From Pyrenophora tritici-repentis (Eukaryota; Ascomycota; Dothideomycetes; Pleosporales; Pleosporaceae), in the NCBI RefSeq assembly GCF_003171515.1, contig NC_089394.1:310001-374000 (forward strand): DNA of 64,000 bases, written 5' to 3'. The notes beneath the pieces were generated by a model. That model did no database searches. It was not told the DNA's origin and worked only from the letters and a program-made list of their open reading frames with translations. The position numbers were made by a program, and so were the translations under genes. Positions 46,082-56,521 of this stretch are shown here, piece after piece (position 1 is the stretch's first letter; every line of letters starts with the position of its first letter).

Positions 46082-47192
46082 ATGGTAACTATCAGCCCCC
46101 TTAATAACCCATGTATGCACGCTGATTTAATCCAGGCGCCTAAACGATCCAGCGATAACAAAGTGAAGAAAGGACGGGGCCGGCCTCCTGGTAGTCGCAA
46201 TTCCAAAGGTGTTTCCAAGCCTGCGCCAAAACCAGTAGCAAAACCAATAGCAAAGCCTACAACAAAAAAACCTAAGCCTAGAAGGAAAGAAATACAAGAG
46301 GAAACTGAAGATGAGCTTTCCTTGGCCGACGCGGCCCCTTCGCAAGCCTCGAAGCCTCGCAAGCGCAAAGCCGACGCAATCGCCGAAGCTGAACCCAAGT
46401 CGAGGAAGCAATACGCGCAGTTGGAGGTGCGGACGAAGAAAATACCGCAGGAGCAAATAGATACGTGGCCACAGGTATCAGCGCAGGTGCTGGAGCAGAT
46501 GACGACTGTGATACGCAATGCGAAGAAGGACATCGCCGAAACACAGCGGGATGAGCGCAGGATCATGGCCGCACACAATGCGCTCAACCCACTGGTGCGG
46601 CGACTGTCACGCCAGTTGGCAGCATCACGGATACCTCCTCAGGCTAAAGATATCCATTTCAATATCGATAAGCTGACGGAGCGCAATGCCCAAGTCTCGC
46701 GACAAGTCACAACAGCCCGACACGCAAAGCAGCTGCTTAGCGAACAGGTCAATGTTGCTCAACACCTCCTCAAGAAGGAAGAGGAGAACCTAGAGGAGCT
46801 GAAGAAGAATGCGAAGAAGTGGAGGACGGAATGGAAACACCAGAAGAAGCATGGACGCGTATGTGCCAGTCTATTCTGGCCGGGCTGAAGCCACTACTAA
46901 CCTGCCCCAGCTCCACCCCCTACTCGACGACGACGGCGACGAAGCCAACATGGATGGAGACGGACCTGACGATATTGGGCTCAAGTCCTCAGAGCCAGTA
47001 GACGCTTCACGCCTCGATGCGGCCGATAATCATCTTGCACCCGTGCTCGAGCAATTGCGGCGCAGCCTTGAAAACATGCAGGGTAATCATGCGCAGGTAG
47101 AGGGTCTGGATACTGCAATGGGAGCAGCGCGGGCTGCGCTGGACGATATGTTGTTTCGACACGCCAATGCCGCACAGTATGCGGGCTTTTGA
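46082..47192 (+). CDS. CENP-Q / Fta7-like inner kinetochore protein
   Basis: Proposed exons are 46082-46084 (only the ATG), 46136-46858 and 46911-47192, giving 335 residues beginning MAPKRSSDNKVKKGRGRPPG. The first intron (51 bp, GTAACT...CCAG) is in-frame, so an unspliced start is also possible; the spliced start gives a cleaner N-terminus. An AT-hook-like GRGRPPGSRNSK opens the protein. A long Lys/Pro-rich disordered segment and basic nuclear signals follow (PRKRKADAIAE). After about residue 115 comes the CENP-Q block IPQEQIDTWPQVSAQVLEQM and a long coiled coil (LLKKEEENLEELKKNAKKWRTEWK). CENP-Q pairs with CENP-U/Mcm22-type partners within the CCAN complex on CENP-A chromatin. Family call by overall pattern; symbol left open. 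Confidence 0.78.
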
Positions 47193-47992
47193 ACTATCGA
47201 TATGCGACGGCGCAGGGGCTTCGGGATCTAAGCATGTATGGCGTTTTTGCGTACCGGCACTGGTTCAGAGTGCTGGAGCGAGCTCTGTACGAGCTGGTCG
47301 GACTACGGACAAGCAGTACAGAGGCTATCCGTTTCCCATGTCATTCCCGCCTAGTTTTAGAAAGTGAGCATCCGACAGAATGGTCATCGGAACACGTGCA
47401 TGCAGAAACTTTGGCGGCCGAGTACCTTACTTGCACGTAGTGTAGCATGACTAGACGGGGATTGGCTCCACAGTCGTCTCGGCACAGCGGAGCCACCTGC
47501 AGCTCCCGTCTTCTGATATGCAAAACTCGGGCGAACTACAACGTGTCTAGCATCCGAGTCAGAGTAGATGCAGTTAGCCATGTTCTTGGTGAGGTTCCAT
47601 GGAAGGCCGGGTGGCTGTCACAAGGTGGCTAAAAAGGTTTGGCGAGGCCAGTTCCCCGCCGTTGGCATTGGCGTTGTGAAATCTCTCCGACATCTTCCAG
47701 CGCTCGGTTCGGCAGACCCGCGCGACCGCGACCGCAGACATTCACTTGACCCGCGCGCGCCGCAGAAGCCACATCTCCGCCACTCGTTAACCTCGTCCCC
47801 AAACCCTGTTGTGCCACCATCCAACGTGCTTTCTGACCCTTTTCTGTTGCTTCCGGACCGATACCGTGTGGCGACTGCCGTGGTACATGCACTGCGCAAC
47901 TCCAAGAAAAGCACCCGGCCCTGAGACCCGTCCACCTAGCTTCCTGAATGCCGGAAGCCACAAAACGATCAAATGGACCTTCACCACTCACC
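47193..47992. other. Intergenic region, 800 bp
   Basis: This lies between CENP-Q and the Ert1 start. The part close to Ert1 is C-rich and is probably its leader; in-frame codons extend upstream to 47948. No RNA gene or repeat is seen. Confidence 0.5.
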
Positions 47993-49892
47993 ATGACGGA
48001 ACACAGCGAGGCCGACGAGTCGTCCAAAGCCACCCATGAAACTAGTACTTCGAATAACAGCTCCCCCTCAAAAAGTAAGCCCACTGCACCCAGCTCCGAT
48101 GCGCCGGCAAAGACATCGAAAAAGCGTAGAAAGGTCAATCATGGTAAGCCTTCCATGCTGTGTACCCACAAATGCCCCCACAGCCGTGCTAACTTTGACT
48201 TTCCAATCAAGCATGCATCTACTGCAGACGTTCGGTGAGTCGCGCCCGTCTCCCTAGCATCAGATACATGACTCTTTGTTCCATCCAGCACACGTCTTAT
48301 TGCTTGCTAACTCCACCCGTCAGCACATGACCTGTGACCTTGTAAGTGACCTCAGCACTGTATTCACTAATCGCAAGCTGATTGCATTGGCCCCAACATA
48401 GGAGCGACCATGCACACGCTGTGTAAAGCGAAACATTGGACATCTGTGTCACGACGAGCCACGTGAGGGTGTGAAGAAATCCAAATCGGAACCAGAGAAC
48501 GGTGATAGACAAAGCCAGCCCCCTCAAATCGAACCAACAACGTCCGATGTCGCTGCAACCGCTGCGCCTCAGCCGGCGAATGCTCCGGATGCAGGGCTAG
48601 GCATGGGACCGCATCAACTTGCCCCTGATGGAGATGCCAGCACGGCATCAGTCACCCAGCCGGACCCTGTTTCAGCGCCACAGTTGCCTGCTTTGACGTC
48701 TGGTAGTCAGCCCTGTAAGTTACACCTCTTCAGCCCCAAGTTGTAATCATCATTGACATGGCTGAAGTTGGAAACTATGATGACATGCTCTCGTCGTCCC
48801 AAAATAATTACCCAGACATGCACCAGTTCCACCCAGCATATATGTTCAATGCCTCCGAGGTTAGCAATGAGTACAATCTTCTCAACGACTTCCTCAACAA
48901 CAGCCTCATGGATGACGGTGCGTTTTACGGAAGCAATGACTTTCAGAGTCTCTTCACCGATGCTGCTCTTATGAACTCCATGGGTTCACTCAACAACAAC
49001 TCTACTTACAATTCCAATCCATTGAGGCCACCCCAATTACTTCCGCCCCCTGCTCAAAATGTTGCCGGTAATCCAACACAAAGATCGGGCGGGGGACCTA
49101 TCGACAAGGCAAGAGAGAGATATCTTATTACAGCGGCCGATCCTGCTGGAAACGACAGCCCTGAAGAGCGCATGAACAAGCTTCTAAAGGCCAAAGTTGA
49201 TGCAGGACTTCTGAAACCCTTCAACTATGTCAAGGGATATGCGCGGCTGAATCAGTACATGGAGCAGAACCTACAGCAGATATCTCGTGTCCGAGTGTTG
49301 CGCCAGCTGGACCGCTTTCGCCCAAAGTTTCGAGAGCGAATGCAAAGTCTGACTGATGTGGATCTCGTACGCATAGAGATGTGGTTCGACAAGAGCTTGA
49401 TGGAGTACGACCGCGTCTTCGCGAGTATGGCTATACCCGCATGCTGCTGGCGAAGAACAGGCGAGATATACCGGGGTAACAAGGAGATGGCACGGCTCAT
49501 CCACGTGCCGATGTCGAAGTTGCGAGACGTGAGTCCACCCTATATGTTCATTGGGTCAAACAAACTAACGTGTCAAGGGTAATATCGCTCTGCACGAGAT
49601 CATCGCCGAGCCTTCACTAGTTTCCTACTGGGAGAAGTTTGGTGCCATCGCCTTTGATCACACTCAGAAAGCGATTCTGACAAGTTGCTCTTTGAAGAAT
49701 CCAGACCCAAACTCTAAAGATCCCGAGATACGATGCTGCTTTTCCTTTACCGTGAAGCGCGACGCGTGGAACATGTGAGTGGCTGCGAGCCTTGTGTATT
49801 GTAGTATACTGACTGTTGGTAGACCGGCGTTGATTGTGGGAAACTTCCTTCCCATCACAGAGGCTACATCCGGTCCGCTGCCGGCTTCATAA
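47993..49892 (+). CDS. ERT1: Zn2Cys6/PAS transcription activator of gluconeogenesis (Ert1/AcuK)
   Basis: There are seven exons: 47993-48143, 48212-48234, 48324-48341, 48402-48714, 48768-49528, 49578-49774 and 49823-49892. The product is 510 residues. The zinc cluster at residues 52-80 (C-x2-C-x6-C-x5-C-x2-C-x8-C) is preceded by KKRRKVNH and contains the near-invariant CIYCRRSHMTCDLERPCTRC. This identifies the Ert1/AcuK branch that activates PEPCK and fructose-1,6-bisphosphatase genes during growth on gluconeogenic carbon. After a disordered region, a PAS-like domain follows (LTDVDLVRIEMWFDKSLMEY ... FASMAIPACCWRRTGEIYRGN), then the conserved tail IPALIVGNFLPI. Four exons, including microexons of 23 and 18 nt, encode the DNA-binding domain. 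An in-frame ATG at 47948 is an alternative start. Confidence 0.95.
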
Positions 49893-50253
49893 TATCTTAG
49901 CATGACTTTACATCAGTTTGGGTGGCTTTGTAACATATTTGGGACACTATGACATAGCACGCCGTATCTTTGATCATATGTCTCGACGGATCTTGGGTTG
50001 CGTACATACATGGGGAGGTAATTGCCATTTCAAAGATATCCCTAGGCCCGATTAACGTCCTATTGCTTGCTGAATCTGTCAAAAAAAAGTCATAATGTAA
50101 TTTTGTATTTTGGTCGTACTTGCGTTGCTCCTTCCTTGCCGTTGTCTGTGTGCGAGGCGTCATCCTAGAAAGCAGCAGTTGCGATCTTGACATCTCTGAC
50201 CTGAACTTGTCACATCATCACTCACGCCGAACACATCGCTGCCGGTCTTCAAA
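49893..50253. promoter_or_regulatory. Upstream region of the Spo22 gene, 361 bp
   Basis: This is the only sequence between the Ert1 stop and the Spo22 start, so it holds the Ert1 3' UTR and the meiotic gene promoter. I see no distinct element beyond short T-rich runs near 50085-50105. Confidence 0.4.
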
Positions 50254-53200
50254 ATGCTGCCTCCACAACAAGCAGCAAAAGCAGAGCGTGAGAAGAAGTT
50301 GAAGGCGGTTCTTAGTAAGTGTAATGCGCGCTTGCTGTTCCCGATACTGACCACCTCGCAGCTTTCGCCACAAGCCTCACCAAGCGAATCGAGAGTGGTC
50401 GTGACCCAGCGCTCCTAGATGATCTCCAAACCCATATCCGTGGGCTGCCTCTTCTGGCTTCCCCGATTGTGATCGCGAAGCAAGACGAACTTGATAGACT
50501 TGGTACGGAGCTCTGGAACCAAGCTACCCGCTTGCGTCGCAACCATCTTGGAGCCGATGACCAACCAAACGATGCAACGTCTTTCGAGAACCGTAGTATA
50601 CTTCTCCTTCGTGTCTTCTCATTCTTCCTCCTCGCCACGGCCGGAGGCCATGGTATAAAGGGCCCTAAGCGCACGAGTTGCGTCCGACTCATCAAAGTTG
50701 CACTCAAAGCAGCAAGAGTTTGCATTGAGAGCAATGAACTACAAATCGCGACAAAGGTGCTTGAATGTGCTGCTGAGTATCAAGCCATTCTGAGCAAGGA
50801 AACCGAGGGCGAGCGTAGAGAAGAAGCTAAGCTTGTAGAGGGCCACCGCGCTCATTACTTCGCTATGCGGATGACACTGGTGAGTGCAGAGACAATTTGG
50901 CATTCTACAGTCTACATCAGACTTATGTGTGTACAGGCATGGCGACAAGACCGTATGGATGTGGCAGAGCACATGTTCTCAAAGTGCAAGCAGCTCAAGA
51001 CGGCCCTTACCTCTGCAGCAGCCGAGACTCTGGCAGATCTACTATACGAAATTGGCAAGGGCGCGCTGGCAAAGCGCAGCTACGAGATTGCTTGTAGGTG
51101 GCTGGAGCGTGCATATGATGTCCTTGGGGAACAGGATCTGGAGATGCTCAGTCCCGAGGTCGGTGAACTAAGGCTTAGTACCATGCAGAGCATTGGTGAG
51201 TCCTAAATGTCATGGGAATGATCACAGCTGACAGCAGTGCTAGTCCAAGCGTACATGAAGATGAACACACCCGATGCACAGGAAAAGGCGTGGCACATGG
51301 TAAACCTGATGGACACTGTGAGAGCCTCATGAACCATAGGTTAATACGACAGTAATTGACCGCCTCCAGGACTTTGGAGATAAGATGGTAGTCTCGCTGC
51401 TAAAGGTCGAACTTCTTTCCGAGGCTCACACGATAGACACTGCCGAGTTCTACAGTGGTAAGTTCTGCGCTCCAGGTGAGAGTCTGGCTACTTACAGCAC
51501 TAGTTCTTTTGCGAATGATACGTACAGTCGTGCTAAACGATACGAATTTCAAGACGTTTGCACTCTGATCACCCCTATGCTCTCTCTAGCTAATGTCGCG
51601 CAGGATCATGCATCACATACACAAATTGAAGGACCACAGGTACGGGAGCTTATCAACTTACCTATATTTCCACTGACCATCTGCAGCAATGTCACGGCCT
51701 GTAGGGCCCTCGACGACATGATCGACATTCGGCTCTTCAGAGAAGAGAATCAGAACTGGATAGAAAAGGCCGTGATCACCCGCGTTTGGTTTGGTTCTAG
51801 CGATGGCATCTCCGAGAACACGCTCGAGCAACTTCAGGCTCTCTTCGATACCGTCTTGCAGAACTCGAATGTCACATTTACTGCTCCCGCCACACACGCT
51901 GCACAAACAGTAGGTTTAAAACGCCCGATTTCTCTGGAGATGTGACTAATTTCAGCTTGTAGTTGCTGTGGAAAAGCCTAGAGGCTGCAGCTAATCAGGA
52001 ACATCACGATGTCGCTGAGGCGTGGTGCCGGCTTTGCCTTCATCCACTATTCGATAAGGCTGGAGCACAGAACAAAGCCAAAGTCTCGAGGTAGTTCTGG
52101 ACCTCCATTACATCTGGGAGAGAGAGCTGACACAGTGCAGAAAGATCATTCAGTGTGCTTATTCACGTCAACATTACGATGTGGCTCGAGATGTGCATCT
52201 TCAGATGTCCGAGAGTGGCAGAGATGAACCAGTGACTCGATATCTAATGTACAAAGTAGGTCTACGAAGCGGAGACGAAGATTTCGGTATGTCCACACAC
52301 TCCACAGCTGGGAATTTCTAATGAGTACAGCCGCAGAATGCTTGGACCATGTCTGTCGGAGTTCTGCGAAAGATGCCACTCTATTATACGCCTGCGTGAT
52401 GGAAGCTCAAAGTGCAGGGAGTAAGAGACAAGTCATCAGCGCCCTTGGTAAAATTCTCGACAAGTATGAGCATAGTGCACCAGCTGGTATTCATCTGCCT
52501 GCACTCCTGCGGTAAGTCATTTCCTCCATGTGGCTTAACCTTCTGATCGATATAGATCGACCGCTCGAATGCTCCAGTCTGGACTCACCAAGGATGGCAG
52601 TATTGACAACAGCATCATGGACCAGCTTTGCAACGTCTTCGAAGGGGCATGCGCTCAGGCCAAAGCATCTCGGATCAGGCCAAGTACTCCGGCCAAGGAA
52701 CTTTTCACCCCCGTTGAGTTTGAGTGGTTCTCCAAGAACGCTTACAATCTGTCGGTCAAGTATTGCGCAGAGATGCCTCCAAGTCTTCTCGTCAGACTAC
52801 TAGGTTGCTGTATCGAGGTATGTCTAAGTTTACACCAAAGGGAAACGATACTGACAATATCTAGTTCATCAAAATGCTCAAGGAGAAGAATAAGCACAGC
52901 CATGGAGACCTCTGCCTACGGCTCGTGTTCTGCGAGTTTCTCTCTGCATGCACCTATACCACTCTGGCGCGTATCGAAGACAGTATTGAAGAAAGCGTGA
53001 GTCATGTGTGTTTTCAGCATGACCGCTAATGCTGATTGGAATAGACGCAATATTATCTCGAAGCCAGGAAGCACAGTCAGGAGTTCCGACGCGTTGCAGC
53101 AGAAGGGATAGACAAGCTCGGCGGGTCCTCTCAGGCTGACATCATTTCTAAGCATTTTCAGGTTGTCAAACTGGAACTAGAGGCAGTGCTCAAGCTTCAG

Positions 53201-53928
53201 AGGTGGGACGACCTTGACGAGCTGTTCGAGCAATGCTGGAAGTATAAGATTCCAGACCACTACGAGACATTGGCAGATCTCGTCCTGATCATACACGACT
53301 GTATGGTGAAAGCTGAGCTGGATATCAAGTACAAAAAAAGTAAATACTAAAGCGGGAGTTGCCGAAATACACTAACGGGATTGACAGGAGTGCTTTCAGT
53401 TCTCCAAAAGATCATCAGCCTGACTAGTCGACAACCCGGCAGCGACGTGACGAAGCTCTCCCGTTGGCTCCGTTGTCTATTCAGCCTCTCGTTCCAGTAC
53501 GATCAGAGCTTTAGTCTCAAATGCATCGATCAAGTAACACACCTTGCAGAGATCAGACAAGGAGTAAGTTTTTCATTCTCTTGGTATCCCAGCATATTCT
53601 TAAGCCCGTATAGCCTTTCCATCCTGTTGCCATCATACCCAGTCTGGAAACGCCGCCGCCATCATTAGGCCTTCCAGTGGGTGAGAATCATGTAAGCCCG
53701 ACTGATGGTGACACCAAGGAGCTTGAAAGCTACCCAAAGACGGAGCTCGAATGGCTTGCGACGACCACTTTCAACCGGGCCATAGATTTCTACTTGCAAG
53801 AAGTTGACGATTCAGCCAAGAAATGGGCGGAAAAGGCCTTTGTACTCGCACAATGGATTGACGATGGTGGTGCAACAAGAAGTTTCCTCATGGGCAGGTT
53901 CTCCAAGCTCAGCTTCAGCGAAGAGTGA
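50254..53928 (+). CDS. SPO22: Meiosis protein Spo22/Zip4 (TPR-repeat, synapsis/crossover)
   Basis: I reconstruct 16 exons: 50254-50314, 50362-50879, 50937-51195, 51238-51317, 51370-51457, 51528-51555, 51604-51639, 51687-51909, 51963-52090, 52141-52286, 52331-52511, 52556-52817, 52865-52996, 53045-53339, 53388-53563 and 53614-53928. The product is 975 residues. The blocks fit the SPO22/ZIP4/TEX11 family: TKRIESGRDPALLDDL, LGTELWNQATRLRR, CVRLIKVALKAARVCIES, GKGALAKRSYEIACRWLERA, DTNFKTIMHHIHKLKDHS, KVSRKIIQCAYSRQHYDVAR, and the C-terminal LEWLATTTFNRAIDFYLQEV. Tetratricopeptide-like helix pairs run throughout. In budding yeast, Zip4 belongs to the ZMM group linking the synaptonemal complex to crossover designation. 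Introns are 42-70 bp; the one at 50880-50936 is a multiple of three, so its removal rests on GTGAGT/ACAG ends. Some internal boundaries may be off by a few codons. Confidence 0.9.
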
Positions 53929-54587
53929 GAAGAGCCGGTGAGTTCATGCCGAATTCCGTGCTTGGCCTAGAACGGCGCATATACTTAGGTTGCGATGGCG
54001 CATCCTTTGGCGTGTGGCTTCGAAGCGCGTACGTCCCGGTAATCATGAACGCATACGTAAGTCTTCAAGTAGCGGTCCACAGATTACGCCACGGAAAGTG
54101 GGGCAACGTGCCGATATGTCCGCGCGTACCAACTAGCGCCAACGTTCACGAACTGCTTCAAGTGCATGTACATACATGGCATCGTAGCAAAGGGTCTGGG
54201 GTCAAAGGTTGGCAGTTTCGTTATTTGCAGGCGGATGTAGCAGGATGCATTAATTAGGAGCAGCAGTCGGGCTAATATTAGACCGCGCACGTTTGACAAG
54301 CGCTGACGGATTTGACGTCTACCCTATACTGTGCACGCGACACAACGCCCATTTCCAGACGTACCAGCATGGTCAAGGCCCCTGTCACCCCGGGGTTAAC
54401 GCTCCCTCAGCCCAGGCGTCGTCACGTCGCTATTACCCACTGGCCAGGATTCTGGTGGCCGCTCTCGTCGCTGGCAGTTCTTGTTCGTCTCAGAGAATGA
54501 CCGCGGCCCTGATCTGTTTGCTTGCTCCTAATACTCTCCTTTCACTTTCACGCCCACCCAACGTTATCCTAATCAACCTGGGACGTG
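53929..54587. other. Intergenic region, 659 bp
   Basis: This lies between the Spo22 stop and the GDSL hydrolase start. Small frames on both strands show no motif. No repeat or RNA gene is visible. Confidence 0.5.
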
Positions 54588-55876
54588 ATGCGGTTTGTCT
54601 CACGGCTTCACGCATGCGCAGCGCTTGCGCTCCTCACCATTTTGTACTGTACATGGCTTCGATCAAACGACATTGGAAACACGGTGCACACCTGGAGTGG
54701 TAACGCCCATCGAATCGTGGTATTTGGTAACGATTGGTCCGATACTGGAAGCTACCGGATCGCGCCCTCTGGGTTGTCTGCGGTTGTTGCTCGCGACGCT
54801 GATCGGGGCGACTTGTGGGTAGAGACACTATGCAAAGAGGCAAGTGACTACCGCGTACTCAGATGAACACGTTCTGACACTCCACAGCTCGGATGCGATA
54901 CCATTGATAACTTTGCACATTCAGCACCGGATGCGGTTGGTGGACTCCAAACCGGCGCCTTGGTCGATGCAGATGTCCATGCGGAAGCGAAAGGCGCGAA
55001 AAGCAACAACAGCGCGGTGATTCCGTTTGACCTCAAGGCGCAGGTGGAACAGTTCATTACATACAACAAAGGAAGACGAATCATTCCGCAACGCTTTCGC
55101 AAGATGGATCAGTGGACGTACTTTACCGTCTTTTTCGGCCTGTGGGATCTCTTGGAATACTCGGGGGTGGAGAGGCGCAAAGGCATGGTCGCGATTGAGA
55201 AGAGCATCGACGCTCTCTTCCGCGAACTTGACGTCTTGGCACAGCACACGATCTTTCCGCCGAAAGTCATTATCCCGAAGATGATTGACGTCACCTTTCT
55301 TCCCGTGTTTCAATCAAAGAAGAAGGCTATGCGTGGGGCTGCCTTCGCAGAGACTCAACATCAGCTGGTACTCCTGTACTCGTACTGGAACAGTGTTTTA
55401 GTCCAAGCCGCGTCTCGTTGGAAGAATGGCACCGTATACATGCCAGAGCCGAATGACTTGATCATGCAGGAAGTTCGGGCCCAGCAGCTGTACATGAGAC
55501 AGATCTCTGATGCGGCCGGCGTGGGCAAGCAAGCACCTCTTTTCGAATATGTTGAGCAGCCGTGTCTTGCTTCGCAGAGAAGTAATGCGATCGCGCTGCA
55601 GGTAGCCGACGTTCACAAATGCTCCGCTCCTGCCGAACACCTATTTTGGTAAGTCGATTGAAACACAAACGCATTGTTTCATACTGACCAAGTCCCAGGG
55701 ACGATATTCAGCTCAGCGGGCCTGCCCATGAACTAATCGGAAAACAAGCCGCCCTCCTCGTACGCGGGAACCTAACCGTCGACATCCAGCAGGGGCTGCG
55801 GGGCTCCGACAAAGGAGAGGAAGCAGATGTAGAAGAGGGACAGAGTTTCAACTTGAAATTCCCTCCCGGGTACTAG
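54588..55876 (+). CDS. GDSL/SGNH-type hydrolase with an N-terminal signal or anchor
   Basis: Exons are 54588-54839, 54888-55648 and 55699-55876; the product is 396 residues. Intron 1 has a GC donor (GCAAGT...CACAG). The N-terminus (LHACAALALLTILYCTW) is a signal peptide or type II anchor. Block I is IVVFGNDWSDTGSY, placing the nucleophile at Ser51 of the G-N-D-W-S variant; the block V pair is in WDDIQLSGPAHELIG, with His348 probably catalytic. Between them lie FFGLWDLLEYSG and a helical middle. GDSL enzymes hydrolyse esters of lipids or acetylated sugars; the substrate here is unknown. The N in place of the usual D/G in block I is a mild deviation. One consensus N-glycosylation site (NLT) is near the C-terminus. 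Confidence 0.84.
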
Positions 55877-56521
55877 CACGTCATGCCAAAGCCACTGTCT
55901 AAGACATGACCAAGGCTTTTCAAAGGCTTCCTGTGCCCAGCGATACTGCATATATTGCGCCTCACTTGAAGGACGGGTATGTTGGCTCAGCCCGCGGTAC
56001 CGCTGCCAATTTTCCGAGACTGTGCACTCTATATTAGTGGGTGAAAGACCGTTTTGCATTGTTATCCCCCCTTGCATAGCGGGCGCAAGAATGCGGCAAT
56101 GTCTCACGCGTGGTTGGAGCGTGTCTTGGCCGCTTCGGGAACAAAGAAACCCCAGTGGAGATCGGCTGCATCTGTTGGAAACAATCGTCTTACTGGACCG
56201 CAGCGGTTCGACCATCAAAGCGCAAAGGCTCCAACTCCGTGTACCGCATAATGCATTCAAAGAAGCTTAGAATGTTAGGTGGTTCGTCCAACGCGGACCC
56301 TCCCTTCCTGTTCAGCGGGACAATGAACCGCGCCTTTCTCCAACACAGTTCTTAGTTCACCTGCCTCGTCATTAATACCCAAGATGCTGACAAGTACTTT
56401 GCTGCCAATTGCCCGGATTTCTCCTCATTCTCTTCCACCACCTGTTGCAACTTTCTTTCACGTACCTAGACGGTACGTCAAAACCAGCATACAAGGCGGA
56501 GACAAGAGCCCAGCTTCTCCA
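55877..56521. promoter_or_regulatory. Upstream region of the HMG-box gene, with a possible 5' UTR intron
   Basis: These 645 bp separate the GDSL stop from the chosen HMG start. A segment at 56473-56512 has GTACGT and CCCAG ends and may be a 5' UTR intron. The same reading frame is open back to ATG 56384, so a longer N-terminus is possible. Confidence 0.4.
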
